This document shows positions 9,100 through 18,910 of a stretch of 64,000 nucleotides of DNA, in pieces. The stretch is from Vallitalea maricola (GTDB lineage: Bacteria > Bacillota > Clostridia > Lachnospirales > Vallitaleaceae): NCBI RefSeq assembly GCF_036985595.1, contig NZ_BTPU01000055.1, positions 1 through 64,000 of the forward strand, written 5' to 3'. The notes beneath the pieces are model-generated. The model worked only from the letters and a program-made list of their open reading frames with translations. It made no database searches and was not told the DNA's origin. The position numbers were made by a program, and so were the translations under genes. Within the stretch, counting starts at the first letter, position 1; every line of letters begins with the position of its first letter.

Positions 9100-11790
9100 A
9101 TGAATTTTAGTAAGGATTCCAACGAGAAAAAGAAAAAAGAACTTGATTCAAAATCAAGTAAAGCCACGAAAAGTGTAAGCACATCTTTTATTAAGATTTT
9201 AGTTTTTGCATTTTTGTTACTAATCATTGTAGGTGTTTGTGCTGGTTTAGGGTTCGTTAAATCCATCATTGACTCTGCACCTGATATTAACGTAGAAGAT
9301 ATTGTTCCAAAAGGATACACTTCATTTATATATGATCAAGATGGTAACGAAATCGTTCAATTACATGGGTCTAATGCTAATAGAATATTTGTAGAACTTG
9401 ATGAAATACCTACTTATCTTCAAGACTCTTTTATTGCTATAGAAGATGAACGTTTTTGGCAACATAATGGAATTGATGTAAAAGGTATTTTTAGAGCTAT
9501 TTTTACTAACATAAAAGAAAAAAGTTTCAGTGAAGGTGCCAGTACCATCACTCAGCAGCTTATTAAAAATAATATATTATCAACAGAAACAACGCTTCAA
9601 AGAAAAATACAAGAACAATATTTAGCAGTACAGCTTGAAAAGAAATCCGACAAGAAAACTATATTAGAGAACTATCTAAACACTGTTGCCCTTGGTAGAG
9701 GAACCAATGGTGTACAAGCAGCCGCTAATAAATATTTTAATAAAGATGTAAGTGAATTAACAATTGCTGAATCAGCAGTTATCGCTTCAATAACTAAGAA
9801 CCCTAGTTTTTATGATCCTGTTACTTATCCTGAGAATAACAAAAGAAGACAAACAAGAATTCTCAAAAAACTCATAGAACAGGAAAAAATAACACAAGCA
9901 CAATATGATGAAGCACTAAAAGAAGATGTATATAATAATATTCAAATAGTAAACAAAACTTATGCTGGTAATTCAAGTTATTCTTATTACGTTGATGAAG
10001 TTATTTCAAGAGTAAAAAATGACCTTATGGTTAAAAAAGGATATACTGAAACCCAAGCATTTAACTTAATCTATCGTGGTGGATTAAGCATTTATATTAA
10101 TCAAGATACTGATATACAAAAAATAGTAGATGAAACTTACACTAATGAAGACTTTTTTCCTAAGAAAAATGTTGATTACAGTGTTATACTAGATTATTCA
10201 GTAACAGTGAAAGATAAAGATGGTAACAAAAAAGACATTAATAAAAACAAAACCTTTGAAACGGACCAAGAAGCTAATGATTATATTGAACAATTAAAGA
10301 AAGAATTAACTGGTGAAGGCTATGAGATAGTTGCTGAAAAACCTACATATATACCACAACCTCAATCAGCAATGGTAATCATTGATCAACACACAGGTTA
10401 TGTAAAAGCTCTTTCGGGTGGTAGAGGTGAAAAAGTAGGAAACCTCACATTTAACCGTGCTACGACTTCTACTCGTTCCCCAGGTTCAACATTTAAAATA
10501 CTTGCAGCTTATTTACCTGCTCTTGACACAGCTGGTTATACATTAGCTACAGTCATTGATGATGTCCCTACTCAATTTCCAAATGAACCTAAAGGTTGGC
10601 CTAAGAACTATGATTATAAGTTTAGAGGTCTTACAACTGTTAGAGAAGGTATATTATATTCAATGAATATACTTGCTGTTAAGACCCTAAATGATATAGG
10701 TGTACAAACAGGCTTTGATTATTTACTTAAATTAGGTTTTACAACATTAGTTGATAAGGAAACTGTAAATGGAAAAAGTTTCACTGATAAAGGTCTATCT
10801 CTTACACTTGGAGGTTTAACAAAAGGTGTTACCGTATTAGAACTTACTGGTGCATATGCAGCTATTGCAAATAACGGTGTATATATAGAACCTACATTCT
10901 ATTCAAGAGTACTTGACCATGATGGTAAACTACTTATGCAAAAGGAACCTGTTACAAGAACTGTAATGAAAGAAACAACTGCATTTTTATTAACAGATGC
11001 TATGGTAGATGTTGTAAGACTCAAAGCAGGTACTGGTCATAAAGTTCAGTTTTCTGGTATGCCAATTGCAGGTAAAACAGGTACATCCACAGGTGACAAA
11101 GACTTAGTATTTGCTGGATTCACTCCATATTATACAGCTGTTGTATGGAAAGGTTATGATATTCAAAAAGAGCAAAGATACTTAAATTATCACAAAAAAA
11201 TATGGAAAGAAGTAATGCAGAGAATACATGAAGGACTACCTAGAAAAGAATTTGATAAACCTTCAGGTATTGTAACTAAAAAGATATGTACAGAGTCAGG
11301 TAAATTAGCTGTTCCTGGATTATGTGATAAAGACCAAAGAGGTTCTACTGTCAGAACGGAATATTTTGCTAAAGGAACGGAACCCACAGAACCATGTGAT
11401 GTTCATATAAAAGCAACAATATGTAAAGACTCTGGATTATTTGCTACAGAATATTGTCCTGAATCAAGTAAAGTAGAAAAAGTATACATTCAACGACTTG
11501 TTCCATTCGTACCAGAAGAATGGGATCCAAGAAGACCACCGACAATTCAGGATAGACAATATGAACTTCCACCTTCAATGATTGGTGAATATTGTAATAT
11601 TCATGGTCCAGAACCAGAAGTACCAGATATTCTACCACCAGTTTATATAGACCCTAATGGTAATAATAATGACAATACTAACGATAATAGCAATACTAAT
11701 GATGTTAATTCTGATTTATTTACACCATTTTTACCTAAGGAACATAATAACGACCCAAATAGTGATAACAATACTAATGCAAATCCTTAA
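9100..11790 (+). CDS. Class A penicillin-binding protein (PBP1A type)
   Basis: An 896-residue bifunctional peptidoglycan synthase. A cytoplasmic basic tail and one membrane anchor (residues ~32-56) precede the GT51 glycosyltransferase domain with EDERFWQHNG, GASTITQQLIKN, RKIQEQYLA and ENYLNTVALGRG. The transpeptidase follows with active-site SPGSTFK (Ser463, Lys466), SMN and GKTGTS. The C-terminus has Cys-containing repeats (CTESGKLAVPGLC, CKDSGLFATEYC) and ends in an Asn/Asp-rich low-complexity tail. It builds and cross-links glycan strands outside the membrane. A close paralog lies 0.9 kb downstream. Confidence 0.93.
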   Translation: MNFSKDSNEKKKKELDSKSSKATKSVSTSFIKILVFAFLLLIIVGVCAGLGFVKSIIDSAPDINVEDIVPKGYTSFIYDQDGNEIVQLHGSNANRIFVELDEIPTYLQDSFIAIEDERFWQHNGIDVKGIFRAIFTNIKEKSFSEGASTITQQLIKNNILSTETTLQRKIQEQYLAVQLEKKSDKKTILENYLNTVALGRGTNGVQAAANKYFNKDVSELTIAESAVIASITKNPSFYDPVTYPENNKRRQTRILKKLIEQEKITQAQYDEALKEDVYNNIQIVNKTYAGNSSYSYYVDEVISRVKNDLMVKKGYTETQAFNLIYRGGLSIYINQDTDIQKIVDETYTNEDFFPKKNVDYSVILDYSVTVKDKDGNKKDINKNKTFETDQEANDYIEQLKKELTGEGYEIVAEKPTYIPQPQSAMVIIDQHTGYVKALSGGRGEKVGNLTFNRATTSTRSPGSTFKILAAYLPALDTAGYTLATVIDDVPTQFPNEPKGWPKNYDYKFRGLTTVREGILYSMNILAVKTLNDIGVQTGFDYLLKLGFTTLVDKETVNGKSFTDKGLSLTLGGLTKGVTVLELTGAYAAIANNGVYIEPTFYSRVLDHDGKLLMQKEPVTRTVMKETTAFLLTDAMVDVVRLKAGTGHKVQFSGMPIAGKTGTSTGDKDLVFAGFTPYYTAVVWKGYDIQKEQRYLNYHKKIWKEVMQRIHEGLPRKEFDKPSGIVTKKICTESGKLAVPGLCDKDQRGSTVRTEYFAKGTEPTEPCDVHIKATICKDSGLFATEYCPESSKVEKVYIQRLVPFVPEEWDPRRPPTIQDRQYELPPSMIGEYCNIHGPEPEVPDILPPVYIDPNGNNNDNTNDNSNTNDVNSDLFTPFLPKEHNNDPNSDNNTNANP

Positions 11791-11794
11791 AATA

Positions 11795-11834
11795 AATAGC
11801 AGGTAATTTATATATAAATTACCTGCTATTTTTA
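11795..11834 (+). terminator. Terminator after the first PBP gene
   Basis: AATAGCAGGTAATTT pairs with AAATTACCTGCTATT around a 6-base loop and is followed by TTTT. It sits directly after the stop and may also serve the convergent 141-aa gene. Confidence 0.85.
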
Positions 11835-11928
11835 TTAAATTATCAATAAGCTTGCTTTCTTATTAACATATTTATTTACTAATAAGAAATATTATTTTAT
11901 GTACTAATCAATTTTCATTTCTATAATT

Positions 11929-12354
11929 TTATTCTAATATAATAGTATTAGAAGCACTATCTCCATTTTTATATACTTTATACCATCCTTTTATCTTATA
12001 AACATCATAATTTTCTCTAATATTTATATAGGATTCAGGTAACTCATAAAAAGTGTAACCATCTGTTACAGTTTGATTACCAAAATTTTTAGTATATGTA
12101 TTACCATTATCATCTTTATACCATATGCGTACTGCAAGTTCTGCTTTATCATATGGTATTTCATTAACTACATCTGAAACATTTAATTCTATAACATAAC
12201 CATATGCGTAAAGCTGACCATGGAATTCTACACCATCCACTATTACAGAATTACTCTCTATACCTTGAATATCACGTGCAAATACCAAAGAACATGTACC
12301 AATATTCATTGTTATAACTAATAATAATAAAATAATTTTTTTACTATGCTTCAT
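11929..12354 (-). CDS. Small secreted protein of unknown function
   Basis: 141 residues with a clear Sec signal peptide (KHSKKIILLLLVITMNIGT, likely cut after SLVFA at ~residue 26). The mature part is beta-rich, with many Tyr, Trp and Asn (ELAVRIWYKDDNGNTYTKNF, IKGWYKVYKNGDSAS), and has no cysteine. I recognise no family. It lies on the opposite strand between two paralogous PBP genes and has a GGAGGA ribosome site. A role at the cell surface is likely from the signal peptide only. Confidence 0.7.
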   Translation of the reverse strand: MKHSKKIILLLLVITMNIGTCSLVFARDIQGIESNSVIVDGVEFHGQLYAYGYVIELNVSDVVNEIPYDKAELAVRIWYKDDNGNTYTKNFGNQTVTDGYTFYELPESYINIRENYDVYKIKGWYKVYKNGDSASNTIILE

Positions 12355-12699
12355 AATTTATCCTCCTTCATAATTTGATTAGTACTTATATATAATAGCA
12401 TTCATAAGCTAAATATTATGTTGAAATTTGTATATAAAATTCGCATAATTTGACATTTAATAAATTAATTAATAAAATTTTGTTTCATTCACTATTCATT
12501 ATATTACAATTCGGAATATATTTAATAGAACTTCTATTAATTCATATTACTTTTTGCAGTGATATCTAATATAATATTTCTTCATAAAAAACTGTAAGTT
12601 TTCCCTTAAATTGTGAATAATAGACTCCCAAAAAAGACAACCTTATAATATAAGAAAAATACCAGAAAACAGTTAAAATGCATTATAAGGAGCTATTAT
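12355..12699. other. Divergent AT-rich intergenic region before the second PBP gene
   Basis: 345 bases of very AT-rich sequence without a credible ORF. The only clear signal is AAGGAG at ~12687, the ribosome site of the downstream PBP gene. Several TATAAT-like hexamers occur but none has a convincing -35 partner. Confidence 0.35.
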
Positions 12700-15435
12700 A
12701 TGAATTATAGCAATCACTCAAAAAGTAAAAGGGAAAAAGAATTAGAATCAAAATCGAATAAAGTAAAAAAATCAATCAGTACATCATTCATACGAATCTT
12801 AGTATTAACTCTTTTAATAACCTTTGGCCTCATAATAATAGCTGGGCTTGGTATAACTAAAGCAATCATTGATGCAGCACCAGAAATAGATTATGATAAG
12901 GATATTATGCCAAAAGGATATAGAACTTTTATATATGATCAACTTGGAAATGAAATAACCACACTTCATGGAACTGATGCTAATAGAATATATGCATCAC
13001 TAGACCAAATGCCTGAACACCTGAGGGACGCTTTTATTGCAATTGAAGATGAACGTTTCTACCAACACCAAGGTATTGACCTAAAAGGTATTCTAAGAGC
13101 CATCATAAATAATATAAAATCAAAAGATCTAACAGGTGAAGGTGCAAGTACAATAACCCAACAGGTTATCAAAAATAATGTCTTATCAGCTACCCAGACA
13201 TTTCAACGAAAAATTCAAGAACAATATCTAGCCATAGAACTTGAAAAAAGGGTTGATAAAGATATCATACTGGAAAGTTATTTGAACACAGTTGCTCTTG
13301 GGCGTGGTACTAATGGAGTCCAAGCAGCTTCCAATAGATATTTTAACAAAGATGTTTCAGACCTTACTCTTGCAGAATCAGCAGTTATGGCAAGCATAAC
13401 CAAGTACCCAACTAGATATGACCCAATAGCTAATCCTGAAAATAATCATTCACGTCAACTTATAGTTCTACAGAAAATGCTAGAGCAAGATAAGATTACT
13501 GAAAATGAATATAAACAAGCCATAGAAGAAGATGTATATTCCAAGATTGAATTAACTAACAAAAGTACTAATAAGAATTCCCATTATTCTTATTTTGTGG
13601 ATGAAGTCATTCTTCGTGTAAAAGATGACTTAGTCATTAAGAAAGGTTATACAGAAAAACAAGCCTACGATCTTATATACACAGGTGGACTTAATATATA
13701 TGTTACTCAAGACATCAATATACAGAACATAGTAGATAAAGAATTCCTTGATGAATCCAACTATCCTCCTAAGAAAGAAGATTACTCTGTTAAGATTATG
13801 TATAGTCTTTCAGTAGATAAAAAGGATTCTGGGATAAAACATTATTATAAAGAGAAAGAATTTGATACAGATAAAGAAGCACTGGCATATGCAGAAAAAT
13901 TAAAAGCTTCATGGATTTCTGAAGGAGATGAAGTAATATCGGAATCAAGCATTCTAGTACCTCAGCCACAAGCCGCTATGGTAATACTTGATTATCACAC
14001 CGGGCATGTAAAAGCTATCGCAGGGGGTCGAGGTAAAAAACTAGGAAACCAACTATTAAATAGAGCTACACAGACCTATCGTCATCCTGGTTCAACTTTT
14101 AAGATATTAGCTGCCTATCTACCAGCCATTGATACTGGTAGATATACATTAGCTACAGTACTGGATGATGTTCCATTTTCATATTCTTTTTCAAAAAATT
14201 CTGTACCATGGGAAGTACACAATTGGTATGACAGCAGTGAATACAAATATAATTATAAAGGATTATCAACTGTAAGAGATAGTATTACCTACTCTATCAA
14301 CATTCATGCAGTAAAGACATTAATGGATATAGGAATAGAAACAAGCTTTAACTATTTATTGAATCTTGGATTTACATCATTGGTAGAAAAGGAAACCATA
14401 AATGGGAAAATATACTCTGATAAAAACTATTCTCTAGCTCTAGGAGGCGTTACTAAAGGTGTTAGTTTATTAGAGCTGACAGCAGCTTATGGTGCTATAG
14501 CCAATAACGGTGAATATGTTAAACCTATATTTTATACAAAAGTACTAGATCATGATAATAACCTAATCCTTACCAATGAACAACCAAAGCCTGTTAGGGT
14601 CATGAAAGAGACAACATCATTTTTATTGACTAATGCTATGACAGATGTAGTAAAAAAAGGTACTGGAACAATTGTAAAGTTCAATAGCGTTAGTATGCCC
14701 ATTGCTGGTAAAACAGGAACCTCTTCTGAAAAGAAAGACCTTGTTTTTACAGGATATACTCCTTATTATGTTGCCAGTATATGGCAAGGTTATGACACAC
14801 CGAAAGAACAAGTTTATAAAAGAAGCTATCATAAGATACTCTGGCGAAAAATTATGGAAGGAATTCATAAAGGTTTACCTAGAAAAGAGTTCTATAAACC
14901 TAATAATATTGTAACAGCTAAGATATGTACAGAATCTGGTAAATTAGCTAAGTTAGGATTGTGTAATAAAGACCCACGTGGTTCTACCATCATGACTGAA
15001 TTCTTTGAAGAGGGTACAGTTCCAACTGAGACTTGTGATGTTCATGTGAAGCAAACTATTTGTTCTGTTTCTGGACTTCCTGCTAATAAATATTGTCCTA
15101 GCAATAGTAAGTACACAAAAGTATTCATAAAAAGACCCGAACCTCTTGTTCCTTCTAATTGGGACCCTAAACATCCGCCAAGGATACAAGATAGGAAATA
15201 TGAATTACTGTACAGCACTATCGGTGAATATTGCAATGTACATGGACCTCATGTTAAAAAACCAAAAGTTAAATTACCCACAGATTATATTGATGGTGAC
15301 CTTGATGATAAAATTAACGAAGACGAAGAATTCATAGCACCAGAAGATAAACCTATTGAAATTGAAGATAAAAATAAAAAGCCATATCTTGATGACGATT
15401 ACTACTCTCCACCACCATTCATATATCAAGAATAA
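12700..15435 (+). CDS. Class A penicillin-binding protein, paralog of the upstream PBP
   Basis: A 911-residue PBP1A-type glycosyltransferase/transpeptidase, co-linear with the 9100-11790 gene from the basic N-terminus onward. Motifs are EDERFYQHQG, EGASTITQQVIKN, ESYLNTVALGRG, the active-site serine in HPGSTFK (Ser465), SIN and GKTGTSS. The C-terminal Cys repeats (CTESGKLAKLGLC, CSVSGLPANKYC) are kept, but the tail is Asp/Glu/Lys/Pro-rich instead of Asn-rich. It is most simply an old tandem duplication that diverged. The two enzymes may differ in growth phase or spore-related use; nothing in the sequence settles which. Confidence 0.93.
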   Translation: MNYSNHSKSKREKELESKSNKVKKSISTSFIRILVLTLLITFGLIIIAGLGITKAIIDAAPEIDYDKDIMPKGYRTFIYDQLGNEITTLHGTDANRIYASLDQMPEHLRDAFIAIEDERFYQHQGIDLKGILRAIINNIKSKDLTGEGASTITQQVIKNNVLSATQTFQRKIQEQYLAIELEKRVDKDIILESYLNTVALGRGTNGVQAASNRYFNKDVSDLTLAESAVMASITKYPTRYDPIANPENNHSRQLIVLQKMLEQDKITENEYKQAIEEDVYSKIELTNKSTNKNSHYSYFVDEVILRVKDDLVIKKGYTEKQAYDLIYTGGLNIYVTQDINIQNIVDKEFLDESNYPPKKEDYSVKIMYSLSVDKKDSGIKHYYKEKEFDTDKEALAYAEKLKASWISEGDEVISESSILVPQPQAAMVILDYHTGHVKAIAGGRGKKLGNQLLNRATQTYRHPGSTFKILAAYLPAIDTGRYTLATVLDDVPFSYSFSKNSVPWEVHNWYDSSEYKYNYKGLSTVRDSITYSINIHAVKTLMDIGIETSFNYLLNLGFTSLVEKETINGKIYSDKNYSLALGGVTKGVSLLELTAAYGAIANNGEYVKPIFYTKVLDHDNNLILTNEQPKPVRVMKETTSFLLTNAMTDVVKKGTGTIVKFNSVSMPIAGKTGTSSEKKDLVFTGYTPYYVASIWQGYDTPKEQVYKRSYHKILWRKIMEGIHKGLPRKEFYKPNNIVTAKICTESGKLAKLGLCNKDPRGSTIMTEFFEEGTVPTETCDVHVKQTICSVSGLPANKYCPSNSKYTKVFIKRPEPLVPSNWDPKHPPRIQDRKYELLYSTIGEYCNVHGPHVKKPKVKLPTDYIDGDLDDKINEDEEFIAPEDKPIEIEDKNKKPYLDDDYYSPPPFIYQE

Positions 15436-15439
15436 AAAT

Positions 15440-15531
15440 AGGCTGTCACATAATACATTTTCAGTAATCTGCTTCCATAAGATAGATTTTATTTAACTAT
15501 CTTAGGAAAAAAATATATTATGTGACAGCCC
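15440..15531. repeat. GGGCTGTC-end hairpin repeat, copy 1 (bidirectional terminator position)
   Basis: The ends GGCTGTCACATAATACATTT and its near-exact complement (15510-15531) form a long stem. An inner hairpin TAAGATAG/CTATCTTA sits in the loop. It lies between the convergent PBP gene and spoVAE. Related copies lie at 24881-24992 and 55293-55384. Confidence 0.8.
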
Positions 15532-15546
15532 TTATATTATTTTGTT

Positions 15547-15906
15547 TTATTTTGTATCTTTTGGCTTAAATAGTACAGCTGCAAGATAACCAAATAATAA
15601 AGCCGCTGTTATTCCTCCAGCAGTTGCTGTCATTCCTCCCGTAAAAACTCCTAAAAAACCTGATGTCTTTACCTCTTCTATTACTCCTTTACCTAACGAA
15701 TAACCAAATCCTATTAAAGGTACAGTTGCTCCTGCTCCACCAAATTCTACAACATATTCATATATACCTAGTCCAGTTAGAAATGTTCCAAGTGAAACAT
15801 ATATAACTAATATTCTAGCAGGCATGAGCCTGGTTTTATCCATTAATATCTGTGCTATTACACATATAACTCCACCTGTAATGAAAACTTTTATATAATC
15901 AATCAT
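15547..15906 (-). CDS. spoVAE: Stage V sporulation protein AE
   Basis: A 119-residue membrane protein with about four hydrophobic segments (FITGGVICVIAQILMD, LVIYVSLGTFLTGLGIYEYV, ATVPLIGFGYSLGKG, AALLFGYLAAVLF). It matches the SpoVAEb family, part of the channel that loads Ca-dipicolinate into the forespore and releases it in germination. It is the last gene of the spoVA operon, 18 bases after spoVAD. Distantly similar in layout to SpoVAC, as known for the family. Confidence 0.92.
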   Translation of the reverse strand: MIDYIKVFITGGVICVIAQILMDKTRLMPARILVIYVSLGTFLTGLGIYEYVVEFGGAGATVPLIGFGYSLGKGVIEEVKTSGFLGVFTGGMTATAGGITAALLFGYLAAVLFKPKDTK

Positions 15907-15924
15907 AATGTCCCTTCTTTCCCC

Positions 15925-16941
15925 TTACTGCCCTTTATTTTCTATTACAACAGCATGAGCAATACCTGGTATACTCTCACCTTGATAACTACTGCTAGGA
16001 CTCATCAATGCACCTGTAGGTATAAATAAAATCCTATTAAAAGTACCTTTCGCCATTTCCTTTAGAATATAACCTGTTAGTGTAACTGCAGAACAGCCAC
16101 AACCACTGCCACCTGCGTGTGTATCCTGTTTTTGTTCATCAAATATTTCAATACCACAATCAGTATAATTCTCTGATAAATCATACCCCTCTTTTTGAAC
16201 CAACTCTTGCATTAATTTCTTGCCAACTATACCAAGATCTCCTGTTGCAATCAAATCATAATCAGCTGCACATCTGCCAGTATCTTTAAAATGAGTAATT
16301 ATAGTATCAGCGGCAGCTGGTGCCATAGCTGCTCCCATATTCATTGCATCTTTTACACCAAGATCAACTATCTTTCCAGGTGTAACATGTGTAACTTTTG
16401 GACCATTTCCAGTATTACCGACCACAACAGCTCCACTACCAGTTACTGTATAAGTCGCAGTTAATGGCCTTTGATTACCAAATTCCAAAGGATATCTAAA
16501 TTGTTTTTCTGCTCCACAAAAATGACTGGATGTAGCTGCTACACAATAATTAGCAAAACCACCTTCTACAGCCATAGAAGCCAATATCAGAGATTCTCCC
16601 ATTGTTGAACAAGCACCATATAATCCGAAAAAGGCTTTTTTCAAGTCTCTAACTGCAAAAGTGCTAGCGGTTAGCTGATTTAATAAATCACCAGCAAAAA
16701 TGTACCTAATATCATTTTTCGCTATATTAGCTTTATCAACTGCTAAGTTAATTGCTGCATTAAGGATTTTACTCTCAGCCTTTTCCCAAGTTTCTTCTCC
16801 CCATAAGGTATCTTCTAATATTTGGTCGAAATATTCTCTTAATAATCCATCTCCCTCTTTAGGTCCTACAATATTGCCATATCCTATAATAGTAGGTGGA
16901 TTATTAAAAGCTATAGTTTGCTCTCCTACCTGACTACCCAT
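15925..16941 (-). CDS. spoVAD: Stage V sporulation protein AD
   Basis: A 338-residue thiolase-fold protein. Recognisable segments are GYGNIVGPKEGDGLL, GACSTMGESLILASMAVEGG and CDCGIEIFD-type text near the end (CGIEIFDEQKQDTHAGGSGC). In Bacillus SpoVAD binds dipicolinic acid on the inner spore membrane and has no known thiolase activity. Length and order (AC-AD-AE) are as expected. The ribosome site is AAAGGATGAT. Confidence 0.95.
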   Translation of the reverse strand: MGSQVGEQTIAFNNPPTIIGYGNIVGPKEGDGLLREYFDQILEDTLWGEETWEKAESKILNAAINLAVDKANIAKNDIRYIFAGDLLNQLTASTFAVRDLKKAFFGLYGACSTMGESLILASMAVEGGFANYCVAATSSHFCGAEKQFRYPLEFGNQRPLTATYTVTGSGAVVVGNTGNGPKVTHVTPGKIVDLGVKDAMNMGAAMAPAAADTIITHFKDTGRCAADYDLIATGDLGIVGKKLMQELVQKEGYDLSENYTDCGIEIFDEQKQDTHAGGSGCGCSAVTLTGYILKEMAKGTFNRILFIPTGALMSPSSSYQGESIPGIAHAVVIENKGQ

Positions 16942-16992
16942 GCTATAATCATCCTTTCAAAATTAAATACTGTAAATTGTACTAAATGTATC

Positions 16993-17448
16993 TTATCCTA
17001 CACCCACCATATAATAAACCAATCCTACTATCACTGAAGAAAGCATACCATATAAAATAACTGGTCCAGCTATAGTAAAAATCTTAGCTCCAACTCCAAA
17101 CACATAACCTTCATTTTTATATTCAATAGCTGGAGATACAATAGAGTTAGCAAATCCTGTAATAGGAACTATAGAACCTGCTCCTGCTCTTTTTCCGATA
17201 CTATCATATATATCGAGACCTGTTAATAATGCCCCAATAAAAACTAGAATAATACTCGTAAAAGTAGATGCTGTATCTTTGGGAAGTTTTGCTCCATACA
17301 TTAATAAATCTGTAATTCCCTGACCTATACAGCATATAATACCACCTACGACAAAAGCCCATATACAATTTTTTAACAAACTAGCTTTTGGAGAAGTTTT
17401 ATCAACTAATTTCTGAAACTCTTTTTGCTTCTCATTAATATTTTCCAT
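16993..17448 (-). CDS. spoVAC: Stage V sporulation protein AC
   Basis: A 151-residue protein with a short polar N-terminus and four membrane segments; IVPITGFANSIVSPAIEYKN is a family hallmark. SpoVAC of Bacillus acts as a mechanosensitive channel in Ca-DPA movement. It lies between spoVAB and spoVAD in one operon. Confidence 0.94.
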   Translation of the reverse strand: MENINEKQKEFQKLVDKTSPKASLLKNCIWAFVVGGIICCIGQGITDLLMYGAKLPKDTASTFTSIILVFIGALLTGLDIYDSIGKRAGAGSIVPITGFANSIVSPAIEYKNEGYVFGVGAKIFTIAGPVILYGMLSSVIVGLVYYMVGVG

Positions 17449-17471
17449 AATAAATATCCTTTCCTACCTTT

Positions 17472-17903
17472 CTACTTTAGCTTATAAAATCCCGGTATGA
17501 TAAAGTATAGTAATGAACCAATTAATTTACCTATTGCTAATGATACTATAAAATATGCCATCCCTAATTTTATATTAAACCGCCTAGTTAAAATAGGTAT
17601 TACATCTAATACTTCTGCTAAAGAAACCGCTAAACACCCTATAAATATACCAGTAAAAAATCCATATATTATCCCTCCAGCATTCCCTATGAGTAATTCA
17701 AAATCCAAAATCATAACTAATGTTCCAAACATTCCACCAAACATAATGGAATCTTCATACATCCAGATATATTTTTGTGTTGCTGTTTTCTGTGCTAATC
17801 TAGGAACAATTCCAATAATAGCTATAAAAGCAAAGACTCCACCTGCTATAACTACCCCGCCGCCAAATCCAATTATTATTAATAATAGATATTGCAAAAA
17901 CAT
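17472..17903 (-). CDS. spoVAB: Stage V sporulation protein AB
   Basis: A 143-residue protein with four membrane segments, starting MFLQYLLLIIIGFGGGVVIA and containing FGGMFGTLVMILDFE, matching SpoVAB. Its start overlaps the spoVAA stop. Many Clostridia keep only spoVAC-AD-AE, so the presence of AA and AB marks the longer Bacillus-like operon. Confidence 0.88.
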   Translation of the reverse strand: MFLQYLLLIIIGFGGGVVIAGGVFAFIAIIGIVPRLAQKTATQKYIWMYEDSIMFGGMFGTLVMILDFELLIGNAGGIIYGFFTGIFIGCLAVSLAEVLDVIPILTRRFNIKLGMAYFIVSLAIGKLIGSLLYFIIPGFYKLK

Positions 17904-18526
17904 TATTCCTTATTCCCTTCATCACTAAGATTTTCTATTATACAATCTTCAACATCTCTTTCATACAATCTCATCTCTACTTCTATTGGGGTAGGATCAT
18001 CTGTTAATTTTTTTGAAGAGAAATGATTAAAAAATACAATTATTCCTACTGCCAAACCTATTGAATATGGTATCTCAATAATTAGAGGGTTAAGATTTTC
18101 TTCACCCAAGAATAAACTATATAATCTCACAAAAACATCTGGTACAGCTGCATCTGTATGAAAAGTCATTATTGCAATACCACCACCAGTAAACAGGATA
18201 ATACAAACAAATATAACCTTGAAGATGTTAATTATGTTCTTATATTTACAATCTTTCTTTTTAGGTCTATAGGATATTATAATATCTTCTTCGCCTACAT
18301 TGTGGATTAGTATATTTTCGAACACTTTTTGTATTTCTGTAATTACTGTAATTATTGATAACAAGTAATTCTTTTTTTCATCAGAATCTATAGTAAAGAC
18401 TATTATATTTTTTATCTTATCGATAACATCTTTTCTACCTTCAATATCAGCAATATCATTAATGATAATATCTTTTTTACCTTCAATACTTACCTTTTTA
18501 CTAGCTTTAATATATACGTTATTCAT
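17903..18526 (-). CDS. spoVAA: Stage V sporulation protein AA
   Basis: 207 residues: an N-terminal soluble domain (~1-115), then two membrane segments (~118-140, ~165-185) and an acidic tail. ENILIHNVGEEDIIISYRP and GGGIAIMTFHTDAAVPDVF fit SpoVAA, whose cytosolic domain is required for a working SpoVA channel in Bacillus. The ribosome site AAAGGGTGATT overlaps the end of the small upstream gene, implying translational coupling. Confidence 0.86.
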   Translation of the reverse strand: MNNVYIKASKKVSIEGKKDIIINDIADIEGRKDVIDKIKNIIVFTIDSDEKKNYLLSIITVITEIQKVFENILIHNVGEEDIIISYRPKKKDCKYKNIINIFKVIFVCIILFTGGGIAIMTFHTDAAVPDVFVRLYSLFLGEENLNPLIIEIPYSIGLAVGIIVFFNHFSSKKLTDDPTPIEVEMRLYERDVEDCIIENLSDEGNKE

Positions 18527-18530
18527 CTAA

Positions 18531-18674
18531 TCACCCTTTTTTATTAAAGGTACGATTAACAAATGTTCCCTGATATGTTATATCTGTTTCTTTATTTAAG
18601 TACATATAAGTCATAACAGATACTAATACTAATACAAGCATAATAGCGATTATCAATATCCTTTTATACTTCAT
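18531..18674 (-). CDS. 47-residue single-span membrane peptide, first gene of the spoVA operon
   Basis: A short gene with one N-terminal membrane segment (MKYKRILIIAIMLVLVLVSV) and a short polar tail ending FVNRTFNKKG. It has a strong AGAGGTGATTTA ribosome site at the right distance, and its TGA is 4 bases from the spoVAA ATG, inside the spoVAA ribosome site. Position and spacing make it a real operon member. I recognise no family. Confidence 0.72.
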   Translation of the reverse strand: MKYKRILIIAIMLVLVLVSVMTYMYLNKETDITYQGTFVNRTFNKKG

Positions 18675-18785
18675 TAAATCACCTCTTTATAATTTTATAC
18701 ATTACTAATATTTTTTGAAGTATTAACCATAACTATTCTGGTAATTACAAGAAAAGTAACTTTTTTCATTATAGAATTCCAAAAA

Positions 18786-18812
18786 AAACCTATGATCTAA
18801 AATCATAGGTTT
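18786..18812 (-). terminator. Rho-independent terminator of the spoIIA operon
   Basis: Arms AAACCTATGAT (18786-18796) and ATCATAGGTTT (18802-18812) are perfectly paired, followed in the minus direction by a run of Us. It separates sigF from the spoVA operon, so spoVA must have its own promoter. Confidence 0.88.
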
Positions 18813-18910
18813 GGATAAGATAAACTTATATTTTATCTTCCTTAATGGGAATGAAAAATACAAATAAACAAATATATGATAAGGGTAATTCTTCAAATAA
18901 TTACTCTATT

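Noticed and set aside
18675..18780. Sigma-G or sigma-F promoter for the spoVA operon
   Set aside because: GAATA-like and GGTTAA-like elements occur, but no pair fits both boxes and spacing of either consensus. A promoter must be here because of the upstream terminator, but I cannot place it.
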